A stretch of DNA of 5,018 bases from Gammaproteobacteria bacterium (GCA_019090565.1 JAHRVS010000186.1:1-5018), one strand, 5' to 3'. Counted from the stretch's first letter, positions 1 through 4,845 are shown. Numbers and translations: made by a program. The notes: generated from the letters alone by a model not told the origin.

Positions 1-2
1 CG

Positions 3-89
3 GCAGCGCGGTTAGTAACCGCTAAAGTGGGGGATGGCTTGATGTTGTTAGAGCGGTTGGAAAGCTGGATATCCAATGGAAACCTCTGA
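3..89 (+). CDS. Possible 3' end of an upstream gene, product unknown
   Basis: One plus-strand frame is open from the left edge to a TGA at 87-89 and would encode 28 residues ending in LERLESWISNGNL. The other two plus frames stop within 25 bases. The residue mix (amphipathic, leucine and glutamate rich, one Trp) and the GC-leaning third positions look coding and resemble uvrB codon use. The base composition turns AT-rich just after this stop, which fits a gene end there. I do not recognise a family from so short a tail, and chance openness over 28 codons is quite possible. Confidence 0.35.
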   Translation, partial: AARLVTAKVGDGLMLLERLESWISNGNL

Positions 90-397
90 AATATTGAGTC
101 GCCCGCAGGCATAATATGTGACGAATGAAAAGTGACTGTTTATTAGATCTTAGCAAAAGGAATGCTATCGGTTCCAAAGCAAGGTGAAAATGAGAAAAAA
201 GGCGATTATTGAAGCAAGTGACCGCTGAAACCTGTCTTTTAACGTAAAATGAGATTATACGACTTTTATACAGCAATGATACTTGAGATACACATTGGCT
301 TAAATGCCCCAGCAAAAAAAATGTAATAATTGAAGAGAAGAGGCATGCCCTATACATAGATTGCGGGTATTTCTGAGGCATAGCTAAAGGCATTAAT
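90..397. other. AT-rich non-coding region upstream of uvrB
   Basis: This stretch of about 300 bases is clearly richer in A and T than uvrB and has no convincing gene. A long minus-strand open frame crosses it, but that frame also runs through the possible upstream gene tail, starts without a good ribosome site, and has a composition (many Ser, Phe, Leu, His) typical of a chance frame. No full LexA (SOS) box of the CTGT-N8-ACAG type is present. Only half-sites are seen, near 135-148 (ACTGTTTATTAGAT) and 266-273 (TTATACAG). No tRNA or terminator was recognised. Confidence 0.6.
330..356 (+). promoter_or_regulatory. Weak candidate sigma-70 promoter for uvrB
   Basis: TTGAAG (330-335) and TATACA (351-356) could be -35 and -10 boxes, with a short 15-base spacer. 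The spacer contains the perfect 8-base palindrome GGCATGCC (342-349). A start near 363 would leave a leader of about 35 bases before uvrB. Both boxes match the consensus only partly (about 4 of 6 bases each), and the region is AT-rich enough to give chance matches. Confidence 0.25.
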
Positions 398-2401
398 GTG
401 ACAAAATTTGTTGTAGAGTCAAAGTTCGAGCCCGCAGGGGATCAACCCGAAGCGATTGAAGCGTTGGTCGAGGGTATCGAGTCGGGTTTGGCCCACCAAA
501 CCTTGCTGGGCGTTACCGGTTCAGGGAAAACCTTTACTGTCGCGCATGTCATTGAGCGGCTGCAGCGTCCGACGCTGGTGCTGGCGCACAACAAAACCCT
601 TGCCGCGCAGTTATACGGTGAATTCCGGTCTTTTTTCCCCCACAACGCCGTGGAATATTTCGTTTCGTATTACGATTATTACCAACCAGAAGCCTACGTG
701 CCCTCGTCGGACACCTTTATAGAAAAGGATGCCGCGGTCAATCAGCACATAGAGCAGATGCGCCTCTCGGCGACGAAAGCCTTACTGGAGCGTGATGACT
801 GTATTATCGTTGCTACGGTCTCTGCTATTTATGGCCTAGGTGACCCTGAATCGTACTTGAAAATGGTGATGTACCTCGACCGCGGTGATAAAGTAGACCA
901 GCGTCAAATTTTGCGCCGTTTGGCCGAATTGCAATATACCCGCAATGATATCGACTTTCTTCGTGCAACCTACCGGGTCAGGGGTGATGTCATCGATGTG
1001 TTTCCTGCTGAATCAGAGCGCTTAGCAGTGCGGATTGAATTATTTGATGATGAAATTGAACAGCTGAGTTTCTTTGATCCGCTTACAGGGGAAATTATTC
1101 GGCGTGTACCGCGCATTACGGTCTTCCCTAAAAGCCACTACGTGACACCGAAAGACAAGTTGCTTGAGGCCACCGAACATATTCAGGCCGAACTAAAAGA
1201 GCACCTTCAGCACTTACGGGAAAACAACAAACTGGTAGAGGCGCAGCGCCTTGAGCAGCGAACCCGCTACGATATAGAAATGATCGTGCAGTTGGGTTAT
1301 TGCAACGGCATTGAAAACTACTCGCGCTACTTGTCTGGGCGCAATCCAGGTGATGCGCCTCCGACACTTTACGACTACCTGCCTGATAACGCCTTATTAG
1401 TGGTGGATGAATCCCATGTGACCTTGCCGCAATTAGGGGCCATGTACAAAGGGGATCGTTCACGAAAAGAAACGTTGGTGCAGTACGGCTTTCGTTTGCC
1501 TTCTGCCTTGGATAATCGCCCTATGCGCTTTGATGAATGGGAGCGCAACGCACCACAGATGATATTTGTGTCGGCAACTCCCTCTGTTTATGAGGCAGAT
1601 CATGCTGGCCAGGTCGTCCAGCAAGTCGTGCGTCCCACTGGTTTGCTGGATCCGGAAATTGAAGTGCGCCCCGCAACCACCCAAGTGGATGATTGTTTAT
1701 CAGAAATTCACCGGCGAGTCCGAAATGATGAGCGGGTGTTGATTACTGTGCTCACTAAACGTATGGCGGAAGATTTAACTGATTACCTTTGTGAACATCA
1801 GGTGCGTGTGCGCTATCTGCATTCAGATATAGACACCGTTGAGCGAGTAGAAATCATTCGAGACCTTCGTTTGGGCGAGTTTGATGTGTTGGTGGGAATT
1901 AACTTGCTACGAGAAGGGCTGGATATGCCTGAAGTTTCTCTCGTGGCAATTTTCGATGCTGATAAAGAAGGTTTCTTACGTTCAGAGCGTTCAATGATTC
2001 AAACCATCGGTCGTGCTGCGCGTAATATTAACGGCAAAGCCATTCTGTATGGTGAGCGCATTACCAAGTCGATGCAAAAAGCCATTGATGAAACCAAACG
2101 GCGCAGGCAAGTGCAGCATGAGTTTAATATCCAACATGGCATTACCCCGAAGGGGCTGGATAAAGAAGTGGGGGATATACTTGAAGGCGCCTACAGTTCT
2201 GCGGCTGAGCGAGGCAGAAAAATTGCCGAACCTCAAAAAAACTACGGCAAGGATGTTGAAGGCATGTCTCCCAAGCAGTTCGCGAAGCATTTAAAGGCAC
2301 TTGAAAACAAAATGATCACCCATGCGAAAAACTTGGAGTTTGAAGAGGCTGCGAATTTGCGGGACGATATCAAACACCTGAAAGAAAATATGTTTCAATA
2401 G
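398..2401 (+). CDS. uvrB: UvrB, excinuclease ABC subunit B
   Basis: UvrB is the damage-verifying helicase-like subunit of nucleotide excision repair. UvrA loads it onto DNA, and it then recruits the UvrC nuclease. The 667 residues are close to the 673 of E. coli UvrB. Visible motifs are Walker A GVTGSGKT (38-45), the tyrosine-rich beta-hairpin that inserts between the strands (about 90-110, YYDYYQPEAYVPSSD), the DESH Walker B (D337-H340), SATP (392-395), and motif VI QTIGRAAR (535-542). A C-terminal UVR motif (about 634-667, with LEFEEAANLRDDIK) contacts UvrC. No key residue is missing. The start is a GTG preceded by AAAGG (386-390) at 7 bases. The nearby ATG at 396 is followed at once by TGA and cannot be the start. 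The gene has no close partner upstream. The FKBP gene follows after 162 bases. Confidence 0.98.
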   Translation: MTKFVVESKFEPAGDQPEAIEALVEGIESGLAHQTLLGVTGSGKTFTVAHVIERLQRPTLVLAHNKTLAAQLYGEFRSFFPHNAVEYFVSYYDYYQPEAYVPSSDTFIEKDAAVNQHIEQMRLSATKALLERDDCIIVATVSAIYGLGDPESYLKMVMYLDRGDKVDQRQILRRLAELQYTRNDIDFLRATYRVRGDVIDVFPAESERLAVRIELFDDEIEQLSFFDPLTGEIIRRVPRITVFPKSHYVTPKDKLLEATEHIQAELKEHLQHLRENNKLVEAQRLEQRTRYDIEMIVQLGYCNGIENYSRYLSGRNPGDAPPTLYDYLPDNALLVVDESHVTLPQLGAMYKGDRSRKETLVQYGFRLPSALDNRPMRFDEWERNAPQMIFVSATPSVYEADHAGQVVQQVVRPTGLLDPEIEVRPATTQVDDCLSEIHRRVRNDERVLITVLTKRMAEDLTDYLCEHQVRVRYLHSDIDTVERVEIIRDLRLGEFDVLVGINLLREGLDMPEVSLVAIFDADKEGFLRSERSMIQTIGRAARNINGKAILYGERITKSMQKAIDETKRRRQVQHEFNIQHGITPKGLDKEVGDILEGAYSSAAERGRKIAEPQKNYGKDVEGMSPKQFAKHLKALENKMITHAKNLEFEEAANLRDDIKHLKENMFQ

Positions 2402-2452
2402 CCCCAGTCCATGGCGGTACGTTTATAAGTGTGCGGCACCCGCTTATTTCAT

Positions 2453-2496
2453 CGTAACGGTTCTGCGTAAACCTGCTCGTAATCTGAGCAGTTACG
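2453..2496 (+). repeat. Nested inverted repeat in the uvrB-FKBP spacer
   Basis: An inner hairpin pairs CTGCTC (2473-2478) with GAGCAG (2486-2491) across a 7-base loop. An outer pair, CGTAAC (2453-2458) and GTTACG (2491-2496), encloses it and shares base 2491 with the inner stem. No T-run follows on either strand, so it is not a clear intrinsic terminator. It could still affect transcript ends or mRNA stability between the two genes, or be chance. Confidence 0.35.
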
Positions 2497-2549
2497 GGGT
2501 GCGTTGATACGGGCCGCGCTGAATAGAAGTGTTTTATCAATATCAATTT

Positions 2550-2566
2550 AGGAGAATGTTACATTG
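2550..2566 (+). promoter_or_regulatory. Ribosome site fixing a TTG start for the FKBP gene
   Basis: AGGAG (2550-2554) lies 9 bases before the TTG at 2564, and no in-frame ATG exists before the conserved protein begins. The ATG at 2556 is in another frame and reaches TGA after three codons (ATG TTA CAT TGA), with that TGA overlapping the TTG start. The TTG is therefore the supported start. Confidence 0.7.
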
Positions 2567-3034
2567 AAAATTGTATTAGGAATTATCATTATAATCATTG
2601 GGACAGTCGTGTTTTGGAACATGTCTAATGCAAAAAAAGCAGCCCGCGGAAATATAGAAATTGGTCAGGCATTTTTAGACACAAACGCCAACGCCGAAGG
2701 CGTAAAAACCACCTCGTCGGGTTTGCAATACCTTGTTCTGAGCAAAGGTGCAGGCACGGTGCACCCCACTGCAAGCGACAGGGTGAAGGTGCATTATCAT
2801 GGCACATTGATTAGTGGTTCTATATTTGACAGCTCTGTCGATCGCGGAGAGCCTATTTCCTTTGGGCTAAATCAAGTGATCAAAGGCTGGACAGAAGGTC
2901 TGCAACTAATGACGGTGGGTGATAAAGTGCGTTTGTTTATTCCCAGCAGCTTAGGTTATGGGAACCGTAAAGCCGGTGCCATTCCGCCTGGTTCAGTGCT
3001 GATTTTTGATGTGGAGCTTCTTAAAATTAATTAA
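2564..3034 (+). CDS. FKBP-type peptidyl-prolyl cis-trans isomerase, membrane-anchored or exported
   Basis: This 156-residue protein should catalyse cis-trans isomerisation of X-Pro bonds and assist folding. Residues 3-18 are strongly hydrophobic, with six isoleucines in a row (7-12). Residues 21-23 (S-N-A) could be a signal peptidase site, or the segment may stay as an anchor. The positive residues K24, K25 and R28 just after it make the topology ambiguous. A linker (about 29-65) contains GLQY, as in Mip/FklB-like proteins. The FKBP_C domain fills about 66-154 and keeps the FKBP12 pocket residues: Y78, F88-D89, F100, V105-I106, W109, Y132 and F148. The usual Mip/FklB dimerisation domain is absent, so this is a short form. 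It starts with TTG behind a good AGGAG. It reads in the same direction as uvrB, but the 162-base gap makes a separate transcript likely. Confidence 0.93.
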   Translation: MKIVLGIIIIIIGTVVFWNMSNAKKAARGNIEIGQAFLDTNANAEGVKTTSSGLQYLVLSKGAGTVHPTASDRVKVHYHGTLISGSIFDSSVDRGEPISFGLNQVIKGWTEGLQLMTVGDKVRLFIPSSLGYGNRKAGAIPPGSVLIFDVELLKIN

Positions 3035-3062
3035 ATTAAGGGGCAAGCCTATTACACTTTTT

Positions 3063-3103
3063 TTCAGCCGTGTTGTGCGCCTACTTTGTAGGCTGCGGCT
3101 GAA
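3063..3103. repeat. Two-tier inverted repeat beside a T-run
   Basis: The outer arms TTCAGCCG (3063-3070) and CGGCTGAA (3096-3103) are perfectly complementary over 8 bases. Inside them GCCTAC (3079-3084) and GTAGGC (3088-3093) form a tight stem with a TTT loop. The T7 run lies before the hairpin on the plus strand. On neither strand does a U-tract follow the stem, so it lacks the normal form of an intrinsic terminator, although it sits where one is expected between convergent genes. Confidence 0.6.
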
Positions 3104-3114
3104 GAGCGAAGCTC
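3104..3114. repeat. Short hairpin GAGC-GAA-GCTC
   Basis: A 4-base stem with a GAA triloop directly abuts the preceding inverted repeat. The flanking GCT (3098-3100) and AGC (3115-3117) could lengthen it if the preceding outer stem opened, giving alternative folds. It is short enough to be chance taken alone. Confidence 0.35.
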
Positions 3115-3130
3115 AGCAGGTTCTCGTGTA

Positions 3131-3157
3131 GCTAACGGTCAGGCTTCATCAGTTAGC
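3131..3157. repeat. Inverted repeat GCTAAC / GTTAGC
   Basis: Perfect 6-base arms (3131-3136 and 3152-3157) enclose a 15-base loop. The GTTAGC arm recalls integron attC core sites, but the core does not fit GTTRRRY and no second attC-like pair is visible, so I do not call one. Confidence 0.35.
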
Positions 3158-3171
3158 GATAGCTTGCGGGG

Positions 3172-3187
3172 CTCCCAATACAGGGAG
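3172..3187. repeat. Inverted repeat CTCCC / GGGAG
   Basis: Perfect 5-base arms (3172-3176 and 3183-3187) with a 6-base loop. G3171 and C3189 could add a pair if G3188 is bulged. It is the last of four hairpins in a row. Confidence 0.35.
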
Positions 3188-3249
3188 GCGTATAAGCGGA
3201 AAATAGTTGAGCTGTATCAGGGGGTGTAACGAGAAGGGTGCTTGAAAAT

Positions 3250-3363
3250 ATGGTACCAGCGGGCGGAACCGAACTTATCAACCCAATCAACGACTTATGC
3301 GCGTTCATTCGCACAAAATTCGCAGCTTTACGAGCCTGTGCCGAAAACCTCTCCGACGAGTGA
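3250..3363 (+). CDS. Doubtful small ORF, 37 residues
   Basis: The ATG at 3250 follows GAAGGG (3233-3238) at 11 bases and opens 37 codons to a TGA at 3361-3363. The product starts MVPAGGTELINPINDL and ends RACAENLSDE, which is balanced and protein-like, with possible helix in the second half. The opening MVPAGGTE, however, is the kind of peptide produced when the antisense of a tRNA 3' end is translated, so the start may be an artefact. I recognise no function. It may also be the tail of a broken longer frame, since another plus frame stops at 3229 just before it. Confidence 0.2.
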   Translation: MVPAGGTELINPINDLCAFIRTKFAALRACAENLSDE

Positions 3364-3368
3364 TTGTA

Positions 3369-3407
3369 AAACCAATATCCCTATAAATGCAAATTAGCTG
3401 TTGGTTT
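3369..3407 (-). terminator. Weak candidate terminator of the minus-strand operon
   Basis: On the minus strand the 7-base arms AAACCAA and TTGGTTT (plus-strand positions 3401-3407 and 3369-3375) flank a 25-base loop just after the SRPBCC stop codon, and the stem ends in four U residues. The loop is long, the stem AT-rich and the U-tract short, so termination here would be inefficient at best. Confidence 0.25.
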
Positions 3408-3831
3408 ACTGGGTCGCTTTTCGTAAATCATCAAAATGTTTGTCCCAACCGTTATCCAAAGCGGTAAGTAATGACATTGCCATCGGTCCTGTAGCCTCAG
3501 CAATACCTTCATGTATCAGCGTAAGGCGCGTGCCAGAAGCCGCATCTTCGAGCATCCACGTCACAGTCGTTTCAGCATCGCCAAATGGATCAATAATGAA
3601 TGTATAAACAAGTTTGTTTGGAGCGTCCATTGTCAGAACTTTCCCCCAGATTTGAGGAATAAATACACCCTGTTCATTTTTGCGAGCTAAGGTATATTCT
3701 TGTCCTTCTTCGAGATCTCTCTCCGGCGCATGAAACCATTGTGCCAGTTTGTCTTTTTCAGTAAGAAATGACCATACAACCTCACGGGAAGCGGCAAAAA
3801 ATACAGTTTTCTTAATTGTTGTGCTTGTCAT
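3406..3831 (-). CDS. SRPBCC / AHSA1-family protein, ArsR-linked
   Basis: This 141-residue protein has the SRPBCC (START-like) fold of the AHSA1 family, a helix-grip fold around a hydrophobic ligand pocket. Family features are the N-terminal strand and VVWSFLTEKDKLAQWF (18-33), WGKV (62-65), the KLVYTF strand (73-78), TTVTWMLE (88-95), GTRLTLIHEG (100-109), and the C-terminal helix ending GWDKHFDDLR (128-137), which packs against the pocket. It lacks the N-terminal domain of true Hsp90 co-chaperones. Members next to ArsR genes are common, and their ligands are mostly unknown. The start is chosen at 3831 because AAGGAG lies 6 bases before it; an in-frame ATG at 3855 would add eight residues without a ribosome site. 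The gene overlaps the ArsR gene by 20 bases, implying coupled translation. It is probably cytoplasmic, as no signal is visible. Confidence 0.88.
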   Translation of the reverse strand: MTSTTIKKTVFFAASREVVWSFLTEKDKLAQWFHAPERDLEEGQEYTLARKNEQGVFIPQIWGKVLTMDAPNKLVYTFIIDPFGDAETTVTWMLEDAASGTRLTLIHEGIAEATGPMAMSLLTALDNGWDKHFDDLRKATQ

Positions 3832-4144
3832 TATTTTCTCCTTGTTCATTTTCAATAGCAGTACTAAGTTTGTTTAAATGTGTATCCCAATATTGACTGA
3901 AAAAACTTAACCATTCAGTCGCCGCCTGAAAGGCCATTGGTTCTAGCCTGTTGATACGCTCGCGTCCTCGGACATGTACCGAGATTAATTTACCTTCTTC
4001 TAAAATTTTCAAGTGCTTCTTGACCGCAGCACGGGTGATATCAAACTTATCAACCACATCCCCAATCGTCATATCTTGATCACTTAAAAGCATAAGAATA
4101 TCGCGTCGCTTATCATCCGCTAAGGCTCTAAAGACTTCTTGCAT
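3812..4144 (-). CDS. ArsR-family winged-helix repressor without cysteines
   Basis: This 110-residue DNA-binding protein has the ArsR winged-helix fold. It opens with the typical MQEVFRALADDKRRDILMLL (1-20). Helix-turn-helix residues are about 25-48, with recognition helix ITRAAVKKHLKILEE (36-50), and the wing lies at 51-67 (GKLISVHVRGRERINRL). The C-terminal helix WLSFFSQYWDTHLNKL (78-93) is typical of ArsR proteins paired with SRPBCC genes and probably dimerises. There is no cysteine, so the thiolate metal site of classical ArsR/SmtB sensors is absent. The start at 4144 is preferred because GGAG lies 9 bases upstream and the family begins here; an upstream ATG at 4195 would lie inside the cupin gene. 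The start is 16 bases after the cupin stop. It is the likely ligand of the paired dyads at 4616-4660, so the operon is probably self-repressed. The C-terminal tail (94-110) is Asn and Glu rich and AT-rich in DNA. Confidence 0.93.
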   Translation of the reverse strand: MQEVFRALADDKRRDILMLLSDQDMTIGDVVDKFDITRAAVKKHLKILEEGKLISVHVRGRERINRLEPMAFQAATEWLSFFSQYWDTHLNKLSTAIENEQGENNDKHNN

Positions 4145-4160
4145 ATCTCGAATCTCCGCT

Positions 4161-4601
4161 CTAATTTTTAACAGGACGAAAATCAAATTTTCCATCCTGA
4201 TAAAGAAATGTTACACATTCAACAGTCGATACACACTTGCTAACATGGGGTAAATCTTGAGGGATTTTGTAAAACGACCCCGCAGGAAGAATAATCTCTG
4301 CATCCGTTGGTGTGCCTGGAGGGCTATGTGTCATTTCTCCAGAGATCACAACACCAAACATATTAGCTGACTTGGTATGAACGGGACTTTCTAGCCCAGC
4401 GGGTAAACGAACCATCGCCATATAAGCTTCAGTAAATCTTTTACCCATCAGCGGCGCAAAAGCAACGCCTTCAGGTGTTACGTCATATGCTAATTTCTCA
4501 GGAGAAATGCTTTCAATTTTGCCCCCTTCCGCAAACGATGTTGTAGGTATAAACGTTACTGATAGTAGAAAAGCCCACGTAAATTTCCAAGTGACTGTCA
4601 T
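4161..4601 (-). CDS. Exported DUF4437-type cupin protein
   Basis: This is a 146-residue small cupin. Residues 1-24 form a signal peptide (K6, hydrophobic 7-18, cleavage probably after SFA at 22-24), so the mature protein should be periplasmic. The beta-barrel covers about 55-135. Cupin motif 1 (about 69-89, with SPVHTKSANMFGVVISGEM) has H75 but K77 where the second metal-binding His of HxH is usual, and the motif's usual Glu is absent. Motif 2 (about 108-123) holds PQDLPH with H119. Two cysteines, C123 and C129, bracket the next strand and could pair in the periplasm. The end YQDGKFDFRPV is characteristic of the DUF4437-like cupins I recall. Metal binding and any activity are uncertain given the altered motif. 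It is the first gene of the operon, behind GGAG at 7 bases and a strong promoter. Confidence 0.85.
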   Translation of the reverse strand: MTVTWKFTWAFLLSVTFIPTTSFAEGGKIESISPEKLAYDVTPEGVAFAPLMGKRFTEAYMAMVRLPAGLESPVHTKSANMFGVVISGEMTHSPPGTPTDAEIILPAGSFYKIPQDLPHVSKCVSTVECVTFLYQDGKFDFRPVKN

Positions 4602-4615
4602 GTTATATCTCCAAT

Positions 4616-4635
4616 ATGATACCGAAAGGTTCCAT
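4616..4635. promoter_or_regulatory. Operator 2, second copy of the dyad over the transcription start
   Basis: On the plus strand the arms ATGATACC and GGTTCCAT flank GAAA. The first arm is identical to an arm of operator 1 and the other matches the ideal arm at 6 of 8 bases. The centre lies 25 bases from that of operator 1, on the downstream side of the -10 box, covering the predicted start. Two copies with the same arm length and spacer are hard to explain by chance. Confidence 0.7.
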
Positions 4636-4637
4636 TT

Positions 4638-4665
4638 ATAATAATACCTTTTGGTATCATGTCAA
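4638..4665 (-). promoter_or_regulatory. Strong sigma-70 promoter of the cupin-ArsR-SRPBCC operon
   Basis: On the minus strand a perfect -35 TTGACA (4665-4660) is followed after 16 bases by TATTAT (4643-4638, 5 of 6 to consensus). An alternative -10, TATAAA (4640-4635), has a 19-base spacer. Transcription would start near 4631, leaving a leader of about 30 bases before the cupin ATG. The spacer is occupied by a 20-base dyad, which implies steric repression. Confidence 0.8.
4641..4660. promoter_or_regulatory. Operator 1, dyad in the -35/-10 spacer
   Basis: On the minus strand the arms ATGATACC and GGTATTAT flank AAAA. Fifteen of the 16 arm bases obey dyad symmetry, with one mismatched pair and a perfect ATACC-N4-GGTAT core. 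It overlaps the last base of the -35 box and the start of the -10 box, so a bound protein would block RNA polymerase. The likely binder is the ArsR-family protein of the same operon (inference). Confidence 0.75.
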
Positions 4666-4845
4666 GAAGTTTTATCGCTGTATCAAATTACCTCACCTGT
4701 GGTCTGTTTGTTGAGCGAAGAGAAAGTGGCACATGTGAAGCCTCGCGCCAAAATCCCCAAATTCACCTAACTTTGAGTCGGCAGTCATACCTCCTCTAAC
4801 GTGGAGCAGGTACAATCAGTGCTTTTTCATCAAAGGGGAATACGG
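4666..4845 (+). promoter_or_regulatory. Divergent upstream region of the right-hand gene, weak promoter candidates
   Basis: No strong plus-strand promoter is visible. TTGAGT (4773-4778) with TCTAAC (4795-4800) at 16 bases is one weak option. TACAAT (4811-4816) is a good -10 but has no clear -35. A small hairpin, CTCC (4791-4794) with GGAG (4803-4806), lies between. The operator dyads are about 190 bases or more from this gene, so it is probably not under the same control. Confidence 0.3.

Larger units (their letters stand above)
3035..3405. other. Intergenic region with clustered inverted repeats and overlapping short open frames
   Basis: These 371 bases separate the convergent FKBP gene and ArsR-type operon. 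A T7 run (3058-3064) lies 24 bases after the FKBP stop, and four inverted repeats follow by 3187. The middle part (about 3065-3260) is more GC-rich than the spacer before uvrB and looks coding-like. Three frames are open for short stretches: plus 3092-3229 (no start, contains YREAYKRKIVELYQGV), plus 3250-3363, and minus 3153-3308. None matches a family I recognise. The stretch could be a decayed gene or mobile element, or a structured RNA. I see no intact insertion sequence or target duplication. Confidence 0.5.

Noticed and set aside
135..152. Possible LexA box beginning ACTGTTTATTAGAT
   Set aside because: The left half fits E. coli uvrB-type boxes, but the right half reads CTTA instead of CAGT.
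22..393. 123-codon minus-strand open frame upstream of uvrB
   Set aside because: It has no ribosome site, a chance-like Ser/Phe/Leu/His composition and no recognisable domain, and it crosses both an AT-rich promoter region and a possible gene tail on the other strand.
442..2294. Several open frames of 67-111 codons on both strands within uvrB
   Set aside because: They lie wholly inside a strongly conserved gene and read as out-of-frame or antisense shadows of it.
2625..2807. 60-codon minus-strand frame within the FKBP gene
   Set aside because: It is an antisense shadow of the conserved isomerase, with no start signal.
3035..3064. Intrinsic terminator for the FKBP gene ending in T7
   Set aside because: Only a 3-base stem (AGG/CCT) precedes the T-run, and the strong hairpin lies after it, so the form is wrong.
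3131..3158. Possible integron attC site at the GCTAAC/GTTAGC repeat
   Set aside because: The core does not fit GTTRRRY, and no second core pair or integrase is present.
3153..3308. 51-codon minus-strand frame in the intergenic region
   Set aside because: It lacks a ribosome site, overlaps two plus-strand frames, and its Pro/Ser/Thr-rich product looks like an antisense translation.
3401..3607. 68-codon plus-strand frame opposite the SRPBCC gene
   Set aside because: It is antisense to conserved SRPBCC sequence and has a Ser/Val/Pro-rich shadow composition.
3811..3855. Upstream ATG at 3855 as the SRPBCC start
   Set aside because: It has no ribosome site and lengthens the overlap with ArsR; the ATG at 3831 has AAGGAG at an ideal distance.
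4145..4195. Upstream ATG at 4195 as the ArsR start
   Set aside because: It would place 17 extra residues inside the cupin gene, beyond the usual family N-terminus; the ATG at 4144 has GGAG upstream.
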